Assembly (NCBI GenBank): GCA_000727475.1
Contig: KL647292.1
Span: 2,671,592 to 2,735,591 of the forward strand
Direction: 5' to 3'
Length of the DNA: 64,000 nucleotides
From: Sarcocystis neurona
Lineage: Eukaryota; Apicomplexa; Conoidasida; Eucoccidiorida; Sarcocystidae
Shown here: positions 1 through 12,270 of the stretch, piece after piece
How the letters are laid out: each line of letters begins with the position of its first letter
How positions within the stretch are numbered: the stretch's first letter is position 1
Translations under genes and position numbers: made by a program
The notes under the pieces: model-generated
Database searches by the model: none
Seen by the model: the letters and a program-made list of their open reading frames with translations, nothing else
Told to the model about the DNA's origin: nothing

Positions 1-649
1 GGCGGGGCTGCAGCTGCGTCTTGCAGAGCTAACGGTGCTGCCGGCGCACCTTCACTATGAGAATCCACGTGCGTTTCTTCCGGTGTACGTACACCGGAAG
101 GGTTGTCGAGCCAGGAGCTCAACAGCGGATACACGAAGAAATAACGGTCCATGAACGCGGGAAAGAAATCCCACAGCATTGTGCAGCCGTCCTGCTCTAG
201 CAGAGACGCAACCGCCTGCTGCTCGTGCGCTGCTCGGGCCGCATCTTGGTGCTCTCGTGCCTGTACAGCGCCGAGATCCATTAGGAGCTTGCTGACTTCT
301 GCTGCTTCCAACTCCTCTGCATGGGCCTGACAAACGTGCAGCACGGGAGAAAAATTGGCCAGCTGCACTGCTGCCAGGGCTCTCTCCACCGGATAGCCCT
401 GCCTTACTAGCTGCGCTACCACGTGCTTGTTGGCTGCAGTTAGCGACATTAACACCGGTCTCTGCTGCTGCAGCAGCACCTCGTCCTCAGACGTGGCCGC
501 CGCTGCTGCTGCTGTTGCGTCCGCAGCACTTCCATTAGAGCCTGGCCCTGCTGCAGCGTCCGACGAAGCCCAGGGTGCCGGCGAGCTAGAAGTTCCCGCA
601 GCTGCTGCTCCTCCTTCTTCTCCTGAGGAACACGCAGAAGAAGCAAAGG
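1..649 (-). CDS. Partial exon of an unrecognised gene (UBA-like segment), runs off left edge
   Basis: The minus strand is open from a CTGCAG acceptor (bases 650-655) to base 1, and the gene continues beyond the window. The product starts with a low-complexity Ala/Ser/Glu stretch. It then becomes well-mixed globular sequence with Trp, Phe and Tyr (for example MLWDFFPAFMDRYFF and YPLLSSWLDN), which is not what random CAG DNA gives. The segment VVAQLVRQGYPVERALAAV resembles a ubiquitin-associated (UBA) helix bundle, where a GF/GY-x-x-x-x-A-x-x-A-L pattern is typical. That suggests, without proving, a ubiquitin-pathway protein such as a large E3 ligase. It may be a downstream exon of the same gene as the exon at 2,417-3,890; the stretch between is CTG-rich and I could not bridge the frame. 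Confidence 0.5.
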
Positions 650-1619
650 CTGCAGCGTCGTGGAAGCAGACAGCGACGGAATGCAGGGGAAGCGTCACAG
701 CAGCGAGCCAGAGCGCCAGGGCGCACAGACGGGGAGCAGCCGGGAAGAAACGGCAGGCACGCTGCAACAGCAGTATGGAGCTGAGGCGCAGCACAGGAGT
801 AGCTGCAGCAGCCCCCAGGGACAGCAGCAGCAGCAGCAGCGAAGGAGAGGCAGACGAAGGAAGAAGAAGAGGACAACGACGCGCAAAGACAAGCAGAAAA
901 AGCAGCGGCTGTGTTGGGCGGGTGCCGCGGCGTAGAACCACCAAAGAAGTGCACGACAGTAGCAGTGGCAGCAGCGGAGAAGAGAATTATGAAGAAGGAG
1001 ACTTGAATCAGCAGGAGCTCCAGCAGTGCAATAAGACGCTGGCAGCAGACACGAGCAGCAGCAGGGAGGCGTGGCGAACCAGCAGCAGCAGAAGGGGACG
1101 TCATACGCGCAGGAGAAGTGAAGCAGTGACGGAGCAACACCAGCGCTAATGGAGAGGAGGAGCACCTTGCAGCAGGATGAAGAAGAAGCAGGAGAGGAAA
1201 AGGAAGGGGACGTAGAAATGAAAAGGACGGCAACTGAGCCGCCGCAGCAGCAGCAACGGCACCAACAACGCCAGCAGCACAGCAAGACACCCATAACGCG
1301 AGGGGGGAGTACCAGCAGCAGCAGTGCTAGCGAAGAAGCAGCAGCACCAGCGCGTCGGTATTAGCGGAACAGCAGATAAAGAAGAAGGACGGGAACGGCA
1401 GTGGCGCGCAGAGCCGACGAAGCTGCTTCCAGAGAGACAGCAGCAGGTGCACTGCCGCAGATGGGCTGGGCACGGCCTTTCTCTCGTGCTGCCGCACAAA
1501 CATCAGTTGACGGAGCTTCTTCCGCTTCACAAGACGCACGTACACATATGCGCCTGTCCTGGATACTGCATGCAGGCGGAGCATATATGAGATAATTGCC
1601 GCACGCACGGGGGAATAAA

Positions 1620-2400
1620 AAAAGGCAACCTGCTGCAGCTGTCGCTATTCCGCCTGCTGCTGTTGCCGCTACCGCTGCTGCTGCCGTGCTGCAATACTGC
1701 TGCTGCTATCGCTGCTACTGCTACCGCGTTTCTCCCGCCGGGATCGATGCTGCTACTGCTCTCAAGGCGAGTGCTGCTGTTACCGCTGCTGTTGCTGCTA
1801 CCTATACTGCTGCTGCTGCCGCACACATGCAACTGTATTCGCTACCGCTGCTCCTGCTCCTGCAGTCGCCGTTGCTGCGATATGTAGGTCTGCTGCTCCT
1901 ACCGCGTCGACTGGTGCTGTTCTCCTCCTTAGTGCTGCTGCTGCTGTCGCTACTATTGCTGTTGCTGCTGCTGTCGCTAATCTACAGTAGCTGTCGCCAC
2001 TGTTGCAGCTGGTGCTCGCCCAAGTATCTCTATTGCTCCTGCACCTGCTTCAACTGCCCCTGCTGCTCCGCTCGTCGCTCATATCGCTGCGACGGTCGCT
2101 ACTGGTGCTGGTGGCGCTATTGCTGCAAGAGCGGTTGTTTCGCCCGTCGCTGTTGCTGCTGCGGTTGCCATCAAGTGGCTTCTACTGCTGTTACCGTTAG
2201 ATTGCTGCTGCTGCTGTTTTTAGGCTGCTGCTACTGCTGCCATCCTTAGGCTGCTGCTGCTGCGGGTATCGGTAGGTTGCTGCTGCTGCCATCCTTAGGC
2301 TGCTGCAGCTGCTACTACCATTAGGGTGCTGCTGCTGCTGGTATCACTAGCCTGCTGCTCCTGCTATCATCAGGCTACTGCTGCTGCCGCTGCGAGTTCT
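1620..2400. repeat. Dense CTG/TGC triplet tract
   Basis: Almost uninterrupted imperfect CTG/TGC/GCT triplets, reading as Leu, Cys or Ala on the plus strand and Gln, Ser or Ala on the minus strand. It lies between the two minus-strand exons of the left-edge region. It is probably intron or a low-complexity linker; all frames are nearly stop-free, so open frames here carry no information. Confidence 0.8.
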
Positions 2401-2416
2401 ACTGCCAGCAGTTTAC

Positions 2417-3890
2417 CCGCGGGTTCTACTTTTATGAATTGGGCAGTCGTCTCTTCAGGCGTGAGATCCTCCACGACAAGACAGCCGTGCTTCTGCAGAC
2501 GTTGCTGCAGCAGCTGCTGCACACGAACAGCCCTCCCTTTGTCGACAGGGCGGAAGCAAGTTCCTTTTCTGCTGCTGCGGCTGTATGGTGCTGCGTCTCC
2601 CCCATCTCTTCCTCCTCCTCGTCGTCCTCCAGACGCAGCCGCGACTGCTGCAGCAGCAGCGGTGGGGGGAGCAGTGCCGCCAGGAGCAGCAGGGGTCGTG
2701 GCGACTCTTGCAGCAGCAGCACGAGTATCAGAGTCTCCAGCAGAAGCCAAGGAAGAGCAGAGAGGACGTGGGCCCTTCGCAGAGGGCGAGCCAGCGGAGA
2801 CGGAGGGAGAGCCGCTTTTTAACCCGTTGACCTCTGCTGCAGTAGGTGACTCTCCCTCTGCAGCAGTTGCAGTTTCCTCTGCTGTTGATGCTGCTGTTCC
2901 CCTTGCCCGTGCTGTTACCGCAGTCGCTGCTGGTCCTCCACCTCCTGCTGCTGCGGAATGCTGTGCTGCTAGCGCACAGAAGGGGCAGATGTGAAGCCGC
3001 TGCTGCTGCTCTTCCAGCCCGCACAGCAAATGCTGTCGCAGCCACGCCACCTGCAGGCCTTCCTCGTCGTCCCCTTCCGCTCGCGCGTGCTGCTGCCCCT
3101 GCTGCTGTCGCCGTTGCTTCTGTTGTAGCTGGCGCCGCTGCTGTCCCCCGCCATCCGTGACGTGCGGAGTGGCGGCTGCCGCGTCACCGGCTGCTTCCTG
3201 CGAGTGAACAGCAGCACTTACACAAGCGGCGGAGACAGGAGCAGCAGGAGGAGCAGGCGAGAAAACTGTGGACGAAGACACGTCTCCAGCGGTAGAGCGA
3301 GAAGCATGGGGAGACGGGGGATCGTGACGCTGCTGCTGCTGCTGTAACGGAAGGACGTTGCGAGACCCCGCAGGGAGGCCGGCTGCTGCACCACGGCGTC
3401 GGACCGGCGACGCGCCAGGAGCACGTCTTCGTCCTTTTCCTCCTCCTCCTCCTGCTCCAGCAGCGGCAGAAGAGCGACCCGGTGGCGCTGCTCTTCCTGT
3501 GTGACCTGGACTGCCCCGAGAGAATAGCAGGGAAGAAGACACAACAGCAGCAGAGGGTTCCCCCACAGCAGACGCAGCAGCACCGTATCTGCCACTTTGG
3601 TTTGAGGTCTGTTCACTGGCAGCAGCAGCAGCAGCGCTTCCAGAGCTGAACGGCGCTGTTGGAGCAGCAGCAACGGCACCAGCTGCGTCAGCAGCTGACG
3701 CAAGGACAGCAGGAGTAGTCTTCGACGCAGCGCCTGCTGTCGGCACGGCAGCAGCACGGGCACGAGCAGAAGAACCTTTCTTCTGCGCAAGGCCGTGGAG
3801 CTCCAGCAGTCGCTCGCGAAGCTTTACGCGCGGCCCGAGGCGGTACGTGCCCGTGCCCTCGCAGAGCGGGCAACCGCTGAGAGGCTGCAT
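2417..3890 (-). CDS. Large exon of an unrecognised Cys-motif protein
   Basis: About 490 codons, open on the minus strand. At the 5' end the frame begins at an ATG (3,890) or at a CAG acceptor six bases further on, after a pyrimidine-rich run. At the 3' end a GTAAAC donor follows the segment HGCLVVEDLTPEETTAQF; a second GT lies 13 bases earlier. The product has an N-terminal CPLCEGTG motif (CxxCxGxG, as in DnaJ-type zinc modules, but only one copy) and an internal HICPFCALAAQH, so metal binding is possible. Between them are long Ala/Ser/Gln/Gly runs typical of coccidian proteins. No family was recognised. It may be the same gene as the left-edge exon. The ends are well formed, but the low-complexity middle could hide introns. 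Confidence 0.45.
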
Positions 3891-6401
3891 GTCGCCAGCA
3901 TCGGCGTGGACAGCAACCGGAGAAAAAAAAGAAAAGAAAGGTCACCACTTCAGAGAACAATTAGAAAACGCATTGACCACAAGCCAGACCGCGGCATTAG
4001 AAACGAAGCTGGCCAGCTCGAATGCACCTGCATGTGCGTCCTGCAGGTCTCTGCCTCTCTCTGCAGGGTAGAGGAAAGTTTTTCTCTCGGGTCAAGGGAA
4101 AATGAGAGCAGCGTATGACTACTTCTTTGTCTCAGTACGAGAAGAAGGAATCTCGTTTTCTGGCCCGTTCCCCGCAGCAAGACGCGAAGCTTAATATTCA
4201 ACCCTGTCCTCTGTGCATGCCGACACAAACAGCCGCGCCGGGAGAGAGAGCACGCTCGTTGAACCTTGTCTTCGCAGAAGAACTTGTTTAAAATCTAAAA
4301 AAACATGATGAATGTTTGCTCGCGTCTTTACAGTATGTAGGTCTGCGGTAGCCGTCGGTGCGCGCCCACAAAACATCGCTCACAACTCAGACGTATTCAC
4401 GCAGTCGAGCGAATGTGCATACGACGTCGACGGCTGTAGCTGACGAGACGCGAGGCCGGCGTTGTACAAAAGCAAATTTATACACAATAGTGCCTCTCTG
4501 AGAAGGAAACTCCATTCCAACTTGTTGAAAGCGGGAGACATTTGAAGATCCGGGTATGATTTTTAGTTGTGTACGCGGCGATCCTCTCTAATTTCGCGTT
4601 GAGAAAACAGAGCACATGGCTAAAAATTGAAGGTGGCGAAGGTGTGTGTATAAAAATCAAAATGTAGGTATATGCGTCGTTGTCGGGTGTGATAATGTGC
4701 GTGTCAAGATCGCAATGAGGAGCGTGCGCTGCCTGTAGAAGGGCATACGAGTAGCTGGTGGATCCATAAAGGAGGTATGTGTCGATGATAGGGGACTGCG
4801 TTGAACGCTGGCAAGTCTACACATGGAGGCGTTTTGTCGTGTGGAAACCTCCTTCATGCCGGTGTATCGAAAGTTTGGCCTGGAGAAAGAATTTCGCCCG
4901 GTTAAAACGGAGAGAAGTCGGTCTTTGTTGCACGGATTGCCGCGGCGTCACGAAACGCCCGATCAACAAATGGTCACAAGCTCGTCAATCCTCTAGACTC
5001 TCATGCGAGATATTTGTCCTGCACAAAAACAATCCTTGACCTGTGTGCCTAGGTAGACGGGAAGTAGGCACACGTAGTGCGCAAAACCGTAAATACGTAC
5101 GTTTACATACTTGAGGAGAGTGCGTGACAAGCTGAAAAAGTATCATGAGAGACATGCAGAGAGACCACTTGTGCACAGCACTTAGCACCGCCGTCGCATT
5201 ATCTTCTTGTTTTTGTATCAGCAATATATGGACATCTTCTGATTAGTTTCTTTCCTCCATAGCTCCTTCTTTCCTCCTAAGGAGAAGAGCAGCAGCTACG
5301 CATGCATCATCACACAGCAGCATGCACCGAGAGTCCACGTATGTACTACGCATGTGAGCATCGGTAACTGCGAATACAAACGACACTCGTGCGCCGCCCC
5401 TTCTACTCTCGTGCCACCTGCCTCTTTCGACATTGTGTTGACAAGGAGTACGTTTTCCACGGTTTCACTGTGACGTCTGCGTACATTCTGACGTGAGCTA
5501 TAAAGGCAAGTATGCATCGTACGCTCTTAGTGTATTCCAGGTTTGTCGCAACGGCTAACGGGATCTTGGCATTTCCTTGGGTCTCCGTACTGCTGGGGGT
5601 GGTTTTCTCTCCAGCGCTTCCCCATTTCTTTCCACCCAGGAGGTGGTTCTTGTCACGTATGGAGATTCTACATCGTGGAAAGACAGGGGTTGATTTCAAA
5701 GCTCTAATCGGGTTTACTGCTAAAGGCGTATGGGGCTGTATCTGTGCGCGCAGTGCGCACGGATACGCTTACCTCTCTCACGGTGCGCCTCTCTTTCAGG
5801 GGAGTTGTAGGATCCTCGCTCGCTTTTTGGATGCTGCTAGATTTGCTGTTGGGACGGGGGTCTTATTATGCTGATGCAAGCTGCGTCCTGGTGCAGCGGC
5901 TGAAAACTCGTGAAACTCCACAAACTGTGGTAGCAGTGGCGTTTTATTTACCGTCACAGAGCGAGCGCTGCACATTGCTTCTCATCCAAGAAGTGTTGAT
6001 AACTAAAGACACACGTGCGCACGCGTTCCACACATATATATACTCGTACTTATTTGTCCGCCACACGTATCTGCCAGTTATCTCACACCCAGGTGAAGAA
6101 ACAGTACACGCGTTACCTCGTGGCTGGCAGAAATCAGATATAAGAGAATCGAAAAGGGCCTAGATGAGCTGCGTCGGGCACATCGTCCGGCCGTAGCTGA
6201 CGACTAAAAATTTTCTGGAATACGGCGCACTAGCTGCTTGGTACGAAAACGCCAAGGTGCTCCAAAGCTTCGCCTCAATCCGACTACAGGTCGACGAGTG
6301 TGCCCACGACTGTGTACCTTAAGAGGTGAAAAAATGCTGCACTTGTGATGCGGTGGGTCATTCTGGCAAATTGCGAACTGCCAGTATGCGCGAGTACATA
6401 C

Positions 6402-6491
6402 GGCCACTTCAGCAGCAGCTTTGGGGAAAGAGCGGAAAGCATTTCTTGTGTATCTTTCCACTTGGTTTTCCACACATTCCGCCCATGTTGA
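6402..6491 (-). CDS. Candidate isolated 90-nt exon
   Basis: The segment is bounded by CTCTTCAG at its 5' side and GTATGT at its 3' side. Two of its three frames are open and protein-like: one reads TWAECVENQVERYTR, the other NVWKTKWKDTQEMLS. Without a partner exon the frame cannot be chosen. Confidence 0.2.
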
Positions 6492-9400
6492 CTGAAGAGT
6501 CGGTGGATCCAGGTACACGCAGCGAGCTCCAGGCGCGTGGAGGCGCGCACGGCCAACTAAGCGTCTTCCACCTCAAAGCTGCTTACATAATACGCCTCAA
6601 CCAGATGAGTATTGTACTGTAGCACCATTGGTTCATTCCTGTGTAACACCTCAGCAGATACGCGAGAGCGCGCCTGGCTTCTCTAATATGGGTGATGTGT
6701 CACTCTTTCACCTGTGTACGAAGCCTGTTAGTAAAGCTCATTTTATTTGCTAAGCCGTTGCGCGACAGGCCTGACCCTTTCTGTGGTCAAGTATAAATCA
6801 TGCCACGACGGTTGATTATCTTTGCAAACACTGCGAAATCGGTAGTAGTTATACGGCGCTGGCACTGTCATGACACGATACCGCTTCACTTTACACCAGC
6901 CAGTAAACAGGGCTGTGAAGCGTGCCACTGGTGACTTACGTGCGTCTTCGTGTGAGAGCCGTGACATCCACGAACGTGAACAAGGTCATTATGGCGTTCC
7001 AGTTTCCGGTGACGTCTTCTACCTCCACGTGGTTAAAAAGGCCACTTTACAAAGGCTGAAGCAAGCAGGGGACGCCCTCTCGGCCGTTCGCCTTTGACGG
7101 GGCTACGATGGGCACGGTACTTATGACTTGATCTCGGCTGCTTCGGCTGATGTTAGAATCCGCTAGCGGGCTCCTGGAAGTGAGGACAGTTGCAGGTTTC
7201 CGTATTCGGAAAATACAAGATCTGCACTGGCGCGCCGGGCACCGTACACGTCGTACCCGTTCGTAATATGTGCGCTAGTTATGCCACTCTTCAACGTTAC
7301 GATCTGGACCTTCTGGAACGACGAGCTGGTTCATCTATACGTGCTTCATCCACGTAACAGTCGCCGGATAGTTGTTGGCTAAATCGTGTCACGTCTTTAT
7401 GCCGCGCATGCTACAAGAATTTCAGTGTGCGCTACGGTTACATGCCCGCGAGGTGTCATAGATCCGAATTCTAGTCGAACGCGGTACACGTATACGTTAC
7501 ACTGATGTAGAATGTGCCTGGGTACTGGAGAACGTAGACTCTCACCATAAGACTCCCACAATAAAGCTTCGAAGCACCGAGAGAACTACGACTGGATGTG
7601 CAGCATTGCTTGCACGGATGAAAGGGTACCTGCTCTTTGTTGCTGCTGCTGTGGTGCTCCTGCTGCTGCGTGCGTGCGGCGGAGGTTACAATCGCTGACT
7701 GCTCATATTCATTCGATGCCCTCCCGTCACCGAGTTTCGTCCTTTTGTAGACACTGCTTTACTACCACCTCACGTCGACAATTACATATTGGTGCGTAGA
7801 CACAACCGCATTCGGAAAGGCAAGAACACCACCTGCCTGCGGATTCGGCCCACCACTTCGTGTGCACTCGCAGCGCACATGGTGGGCGGTTCATATCTGC
7901 AGCCTCTGCGACGCCCCATCTATGGCTGTGTGTGGTAGAAACGAAACCACTGCCAATAACTGCTGACAGCCAACTGAGCAAGTGCGATCTGAATCTAGTC
8001 GCACTGGGATTTTGTCATCTTCCCATGTCTGCATCGTCTCTCTTTCATCTGCATAAAAAACAACGCGACCGGAGCACAACCGTGCACCAGGGCCCGCACT
8101 CCTTGACGGGAAGCATGAAGTTCCGGTGCGTGACGATTCGTCCAGGCAGTAAAACGAAAACTTACACATTCATCATCAACCCACGCACTGTCCTGTGGGA
8201 CCTCTTCAACTGTCGCAGTCCACATCTGAAGGAGTCACCACATCGCAACACCTGCGCGGATAAAGCTCACGAAACGAAAGTTCTTTTGCAACGCAGTGAC
8301 GCACGCACTCAGCAGCTAAGTTTCAGCCGCAGCGCGTGTTTGTACGCACTTGCCAATAGCTTTCTACGGCAACGGGAGCTTGAAAGCATGTTGCGCTGTT
8401 CCACATCCGTCACAACCGCACACCCAAGAACCAACCCGTACGACTCCATCTGAGTGCGTCGTGCGTGGAAGAGTACGCACTCAAGACATCTTAGTCAAAA
8501 AATACCGCAGCACGCGGTTAGAGGTGTCGCCATCAGTAGGTAACTGTGTCAGATATCCCAGGTCCTGTCAAACGATCAGCATCACCTGCATCAACACAAA
8601 AGCGACACTACAAGCGCGCACCCCATGCACGAAAAGCTTTGCGGGTGTACCGCACGCTGAGAACAAGCTCGTGCCATGCCCCTACTAAGTTGTCAGTGCG
8701 CCGAGAAAACGGTCGCAGAGGATTATCACCGCTTGGTACAAATAGATAGAACTGACGCCGCTGCTGCCCATTCACAGCGTAGAATACAGTCACGGAAGCA
8801 GTGGTGCCCGCTTGTGTGGTTGGAACTTCCCAGGCACCTTGGTGTATAATGACATCGCTGCCACCTTGCACGCACTGATACCTTCACGTGCTCCTGCCCT
8901 GTTCCATACGTATCAACCACGGCACCGTGCCAACGGCAACACAGGCGAATATTCCACGCACTAAGGAATCAAAAAGTCTGACCTGCACGCAGGATCACCT
9001 ACTCTGTCTCCTCTAAGATAGCAAGTAGTAAGCACGGCATTACACTGCCCTTTGCAGAACTGACAAAGACTACTCAAATCGCCCAAACACACGCGTCGGG
9101 TAATCACGAAACATACATGGAGTATTCAGTGTCGCGATGGTAGGAAGGGGCTGTTGAAGCACCGATAACGAGGAGCGCTCAGGTTACTAAAGTTTGAGTC
9201 ATGGCCCAGGCGTATTCCTGTCCCCGAAAACGTGTGAATAGTTTTGCTTTCGCGCCTGCTGCGACACCACGGCGTATCCGGCACCGCGACGAATGCTGAG
9301 AGCGCTTCAAATATGAGTGGTACTGTAACGAGCGTGTTCCGCAGTGTTTTATGGGACGGAAGGCGGCTCGTTTATTCCCACTCGTCACCTCCGCACTGCA

Positions 9401-11003
9401 GGGGCACTTAATGCTCTGCGACAGCAGCGGCAGAAGGTTCTGGCGTTCCCCGTGGGAAATCGCCGTTACAACTGTTTGGCACGTTTTACAGTCAAGTCAT
9501 GCGCGGCAGTCAAGACCAAGATTCGTGCCAAAAACTTCTCACTTCACAGACGTTCTCGGCACGCGTCCCTTGCAGCGCATCGCCTTTACGCTACAGGACA
9601 CTGGCAGGCCGTCGCTTCAAAAGGCTGCTCAAATAGCCTTCATCACGGCGCTTCGCGGGCTTGTGAACACGGCAACAATGAAACGAGTGCTGATACAGAA
9701 CACCACGGCAACCGGATCAACACGTCCACACAGCGCAGTAAAAGAAACCGTCCACGCATTCCTGCACTGCAACGTAGGGTGACACTCCACCGTTACGGCA
9801 GCATAAAGGGGGTACTCATTTAACGCGTTCCCGCTCTAAGCAGCTTCACACAAACGATCCACGCAAGCTACGTGCCAAACAATTTTTAGTGCACGTGTCG
9901 TTGAAACGGTAAAATTCTGGCGGGACACATTTCCCAAATCGAGTGACTCGTAAAAAGCGCCTAAATTATCCGCTCGCAGCGCGCGGCAAGGCGACGTACC
10001 TTAGGTTCGCTGACGCACTCGTTCAAATCATTCTCGTCAGGATGTCCTCGTTCTGTATGGCAGGCCACTGTGAATAAACGACTGCGGCATGCAGCAGAAA
10101 AACAGGAGCTACAGTTCACCACGTCTGTCCAAGGGACGCGTTTCGCTGCGAGCCGTGTGTCATACGCAGGCTGCGAAGATTTTCTTTCCACATATAAAAG
10201 GCGCCCGTTGTCATTTCCGACACCGTACATGCAGGATATATGGCAGTTACGGTGGACGTGTCTGAACCCAGTTATCAGGAAGAAACAATGAACAACAAAT
10301 ACGTTACTCATTGTGTGTGACCGAATCAGCCTCGGCCATTCTCTTGACTGACATCTCCTCAGGCGTAGCTGCTACAAATGGGGGGAAAAACACTTACCGC
10401 AGGATAATACACTAGCAACGCTCTTCCCATGTGCCATTCGCAGCCACCACTGTGACGAGAATAAAAACGTGTGCAGTAGCTTCATCTGTCCGAAGCACTC
10501 TGCTAAACCCCAATAGCAAAAGTGGGCATTTTCCCGAAGGCACTAAAAAGGAAGGATACTTGGCGTGGCGTCCAGGAAAAATGCCGTTGAACAGCCCCGG
10601 TGCTTGCAAGACGACCCTCCCCGCCCGCCGCAGCATTCCAACTGCAGAAGCAGGACGCTTCTGGTTTACCAAACATGCTTCTCGCGGAAGGAAACAGCAC
10701 TACACATACGTGATTGTTTCTAATATCTTTCAACAGCTTGTATAGTCTTCTTCTCGTGAACAACCGTAGGTAGTCACCAGCGTAGAGCCCGTTAACAGGC
10801 GAGGGGGATGTGTTCGACACCTACGCCGCAGGCAGGCGGCGTGCAAGCGACGTCCACTAGTACGGCACACGGCTCCCCCACACACAATTCCTAACCACCG
10901 CTGGCTTGTGTCCTTCCCGTACGCCCTTGGCCAGTCGTGTCGTCAATGTAAAAACCCTAAGATAGCAGAAGTCTCTGTCTTTTTTCCCCTGGAGTCGACG
11001 CAG

Positions 11004-11262
11004 AAGCAATTCATGTTTGTACACGGTACACTGCCAGTACAGCTCGTCTACTAAGAAGCGTGATCCTTATATATATGTTTATGTATGGTCGTCAAGTAGA
11101 CACCCTATGCATGTAATCGAGACCGTATGCTATTTAATGGTCGAGGCAAAAGCAATTCATGCTTGTGTAGCAGACAATGCCAGAAGTACAGCTCGTCTAC
11201 TGAGAACCTTGATTTTTGTACGTAAGTATACATATGGTCGTCAGGTAGAGAGCTTATGCCAA
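11004..11262. repeat. Imperfect tandem duplication, period about 146 bp
   Basis: AAGCAATTCATG recurs at 11,004 and 11,150, and both copies continue with related blocks (TACAGCTCGTCTACT and TATGGTCGTCA). The second copy is shorter and diverged. It lies outside any gene I can define. Confidence 0.6.
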
Positions 11263-12270
11263 ATATTGGTTCCATAGTAACGCTGATTAGCAGAATCTTC
11301 CACATCAGTGTACCCGCATACGTCGCGTTGGTTACACTCCACTGCTGCTAGCAGCACGAACGATCTTCCAGTCGTGTGGAGAGACGGGCACTCGTCTCTT
11401 GTCTTTTTTTGTACGTTCCGTGTGAACATTTCGGCAAGTGACGGCTGCATACTGCAACGCCGAACAGTCGTTGATTTCTGCACGATGGCCTTAGCATGCG
11501 AACGAAGTATAGGCTGTTACGGAAGCAGTTAGCAGATTCCTCAGGCGCGCGTCAAGCTTTACTTTTAGACTCTTATCACTGAGTGTTGCTCGAGCAACGC
11601 TTACGTCCGCCTGCCATAGTATAAAACCGCAACTAAACCACTGTCCATCTTGCATGGATACGCAAAAATGAAGCATCATCTTCTGACTGATACCTCACGT
11701 TTTCAGAAATGCGCGCCACTGTAGTGCACAGTCAAGATGGTAGTATTCGTGAAGTGGGGGCGGTGTGGGTTTGAGTTTGTGTGCGTGTGTGTGTATACAC
11801 GGTGTCGGTAAACCGAGTAGACCGAAACGTCCATGCACTGTATGCAGCGGGGCGAAAATTGCCCTGAGTTTGCAACATGGCAAAAAAAAAAAAATTGGAA
11901 CACTGCAACGTGGAACAGGTCAGCTCAGGCAGGGCCACATAGTATACCGTTCCTTTGGTCAAAACACCTTCCCAATGCAGGATGTGCTGACCCGTCATGT
12001 ACCAAGAATCGATTTTCACTCGCATCTGTCGAGTAGCCGCCCCTATAGCATACGAAAAGCACCAATCTGAGCATTACTCGCATTCCACTGTCACGCGTAA
12101 CTTCTACGAGCTTTACTGGTCCACCCTTACTGGCTTTGACCCGGCAGACACTCCACAGGTGGCACAGTTGAGGGCAACTGAGTTCTCTTTCATGTGACAA
12201 CCCGAAATACACGAAAGAAACTCTCGTAACAGCCACGTACAACAAACGTCGATGCCGCTTCCGTGTGCAT

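Larger units (their letters stand above)
4000..12270. other. Repeat-poor stretch without a confident gene
   Basis: CAG repeats stop abruptly near 3,900 and base composition becomes even. I found no frame longer than about 160 codons and no recognisable protein segment. Short frames overlap on both strands with equal plausibility, for example 5,512-5,874 plus against 5,403-5,699 minus, and two overlapping plus frames at 9,344-9,823. One splice-flanked candidate exon is listed at 6,402-6,491, and an imperfect tandem repeat at about 11,004-11,262. The stretch just left of 12,271 is 3' flank of the TerD-like gene. It may hold long introns, untranslated RNA or a gene with very short exons. Confidence 0.5.

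Noticed and set aside
5403..5874. Overlapping plus-strand membrane-like frame and minus-strand hydrophilic frame
   Set aside because: Both look protein-like over the same DNA and neither could be joined to a second exon, so no strand could be chosen.
9344..9823. Two overlapping plus-strand frames of about 150 codons
   Set aside because: They occupy the same DNA in different frames, match nothing I know and have no supporting start or splice context.
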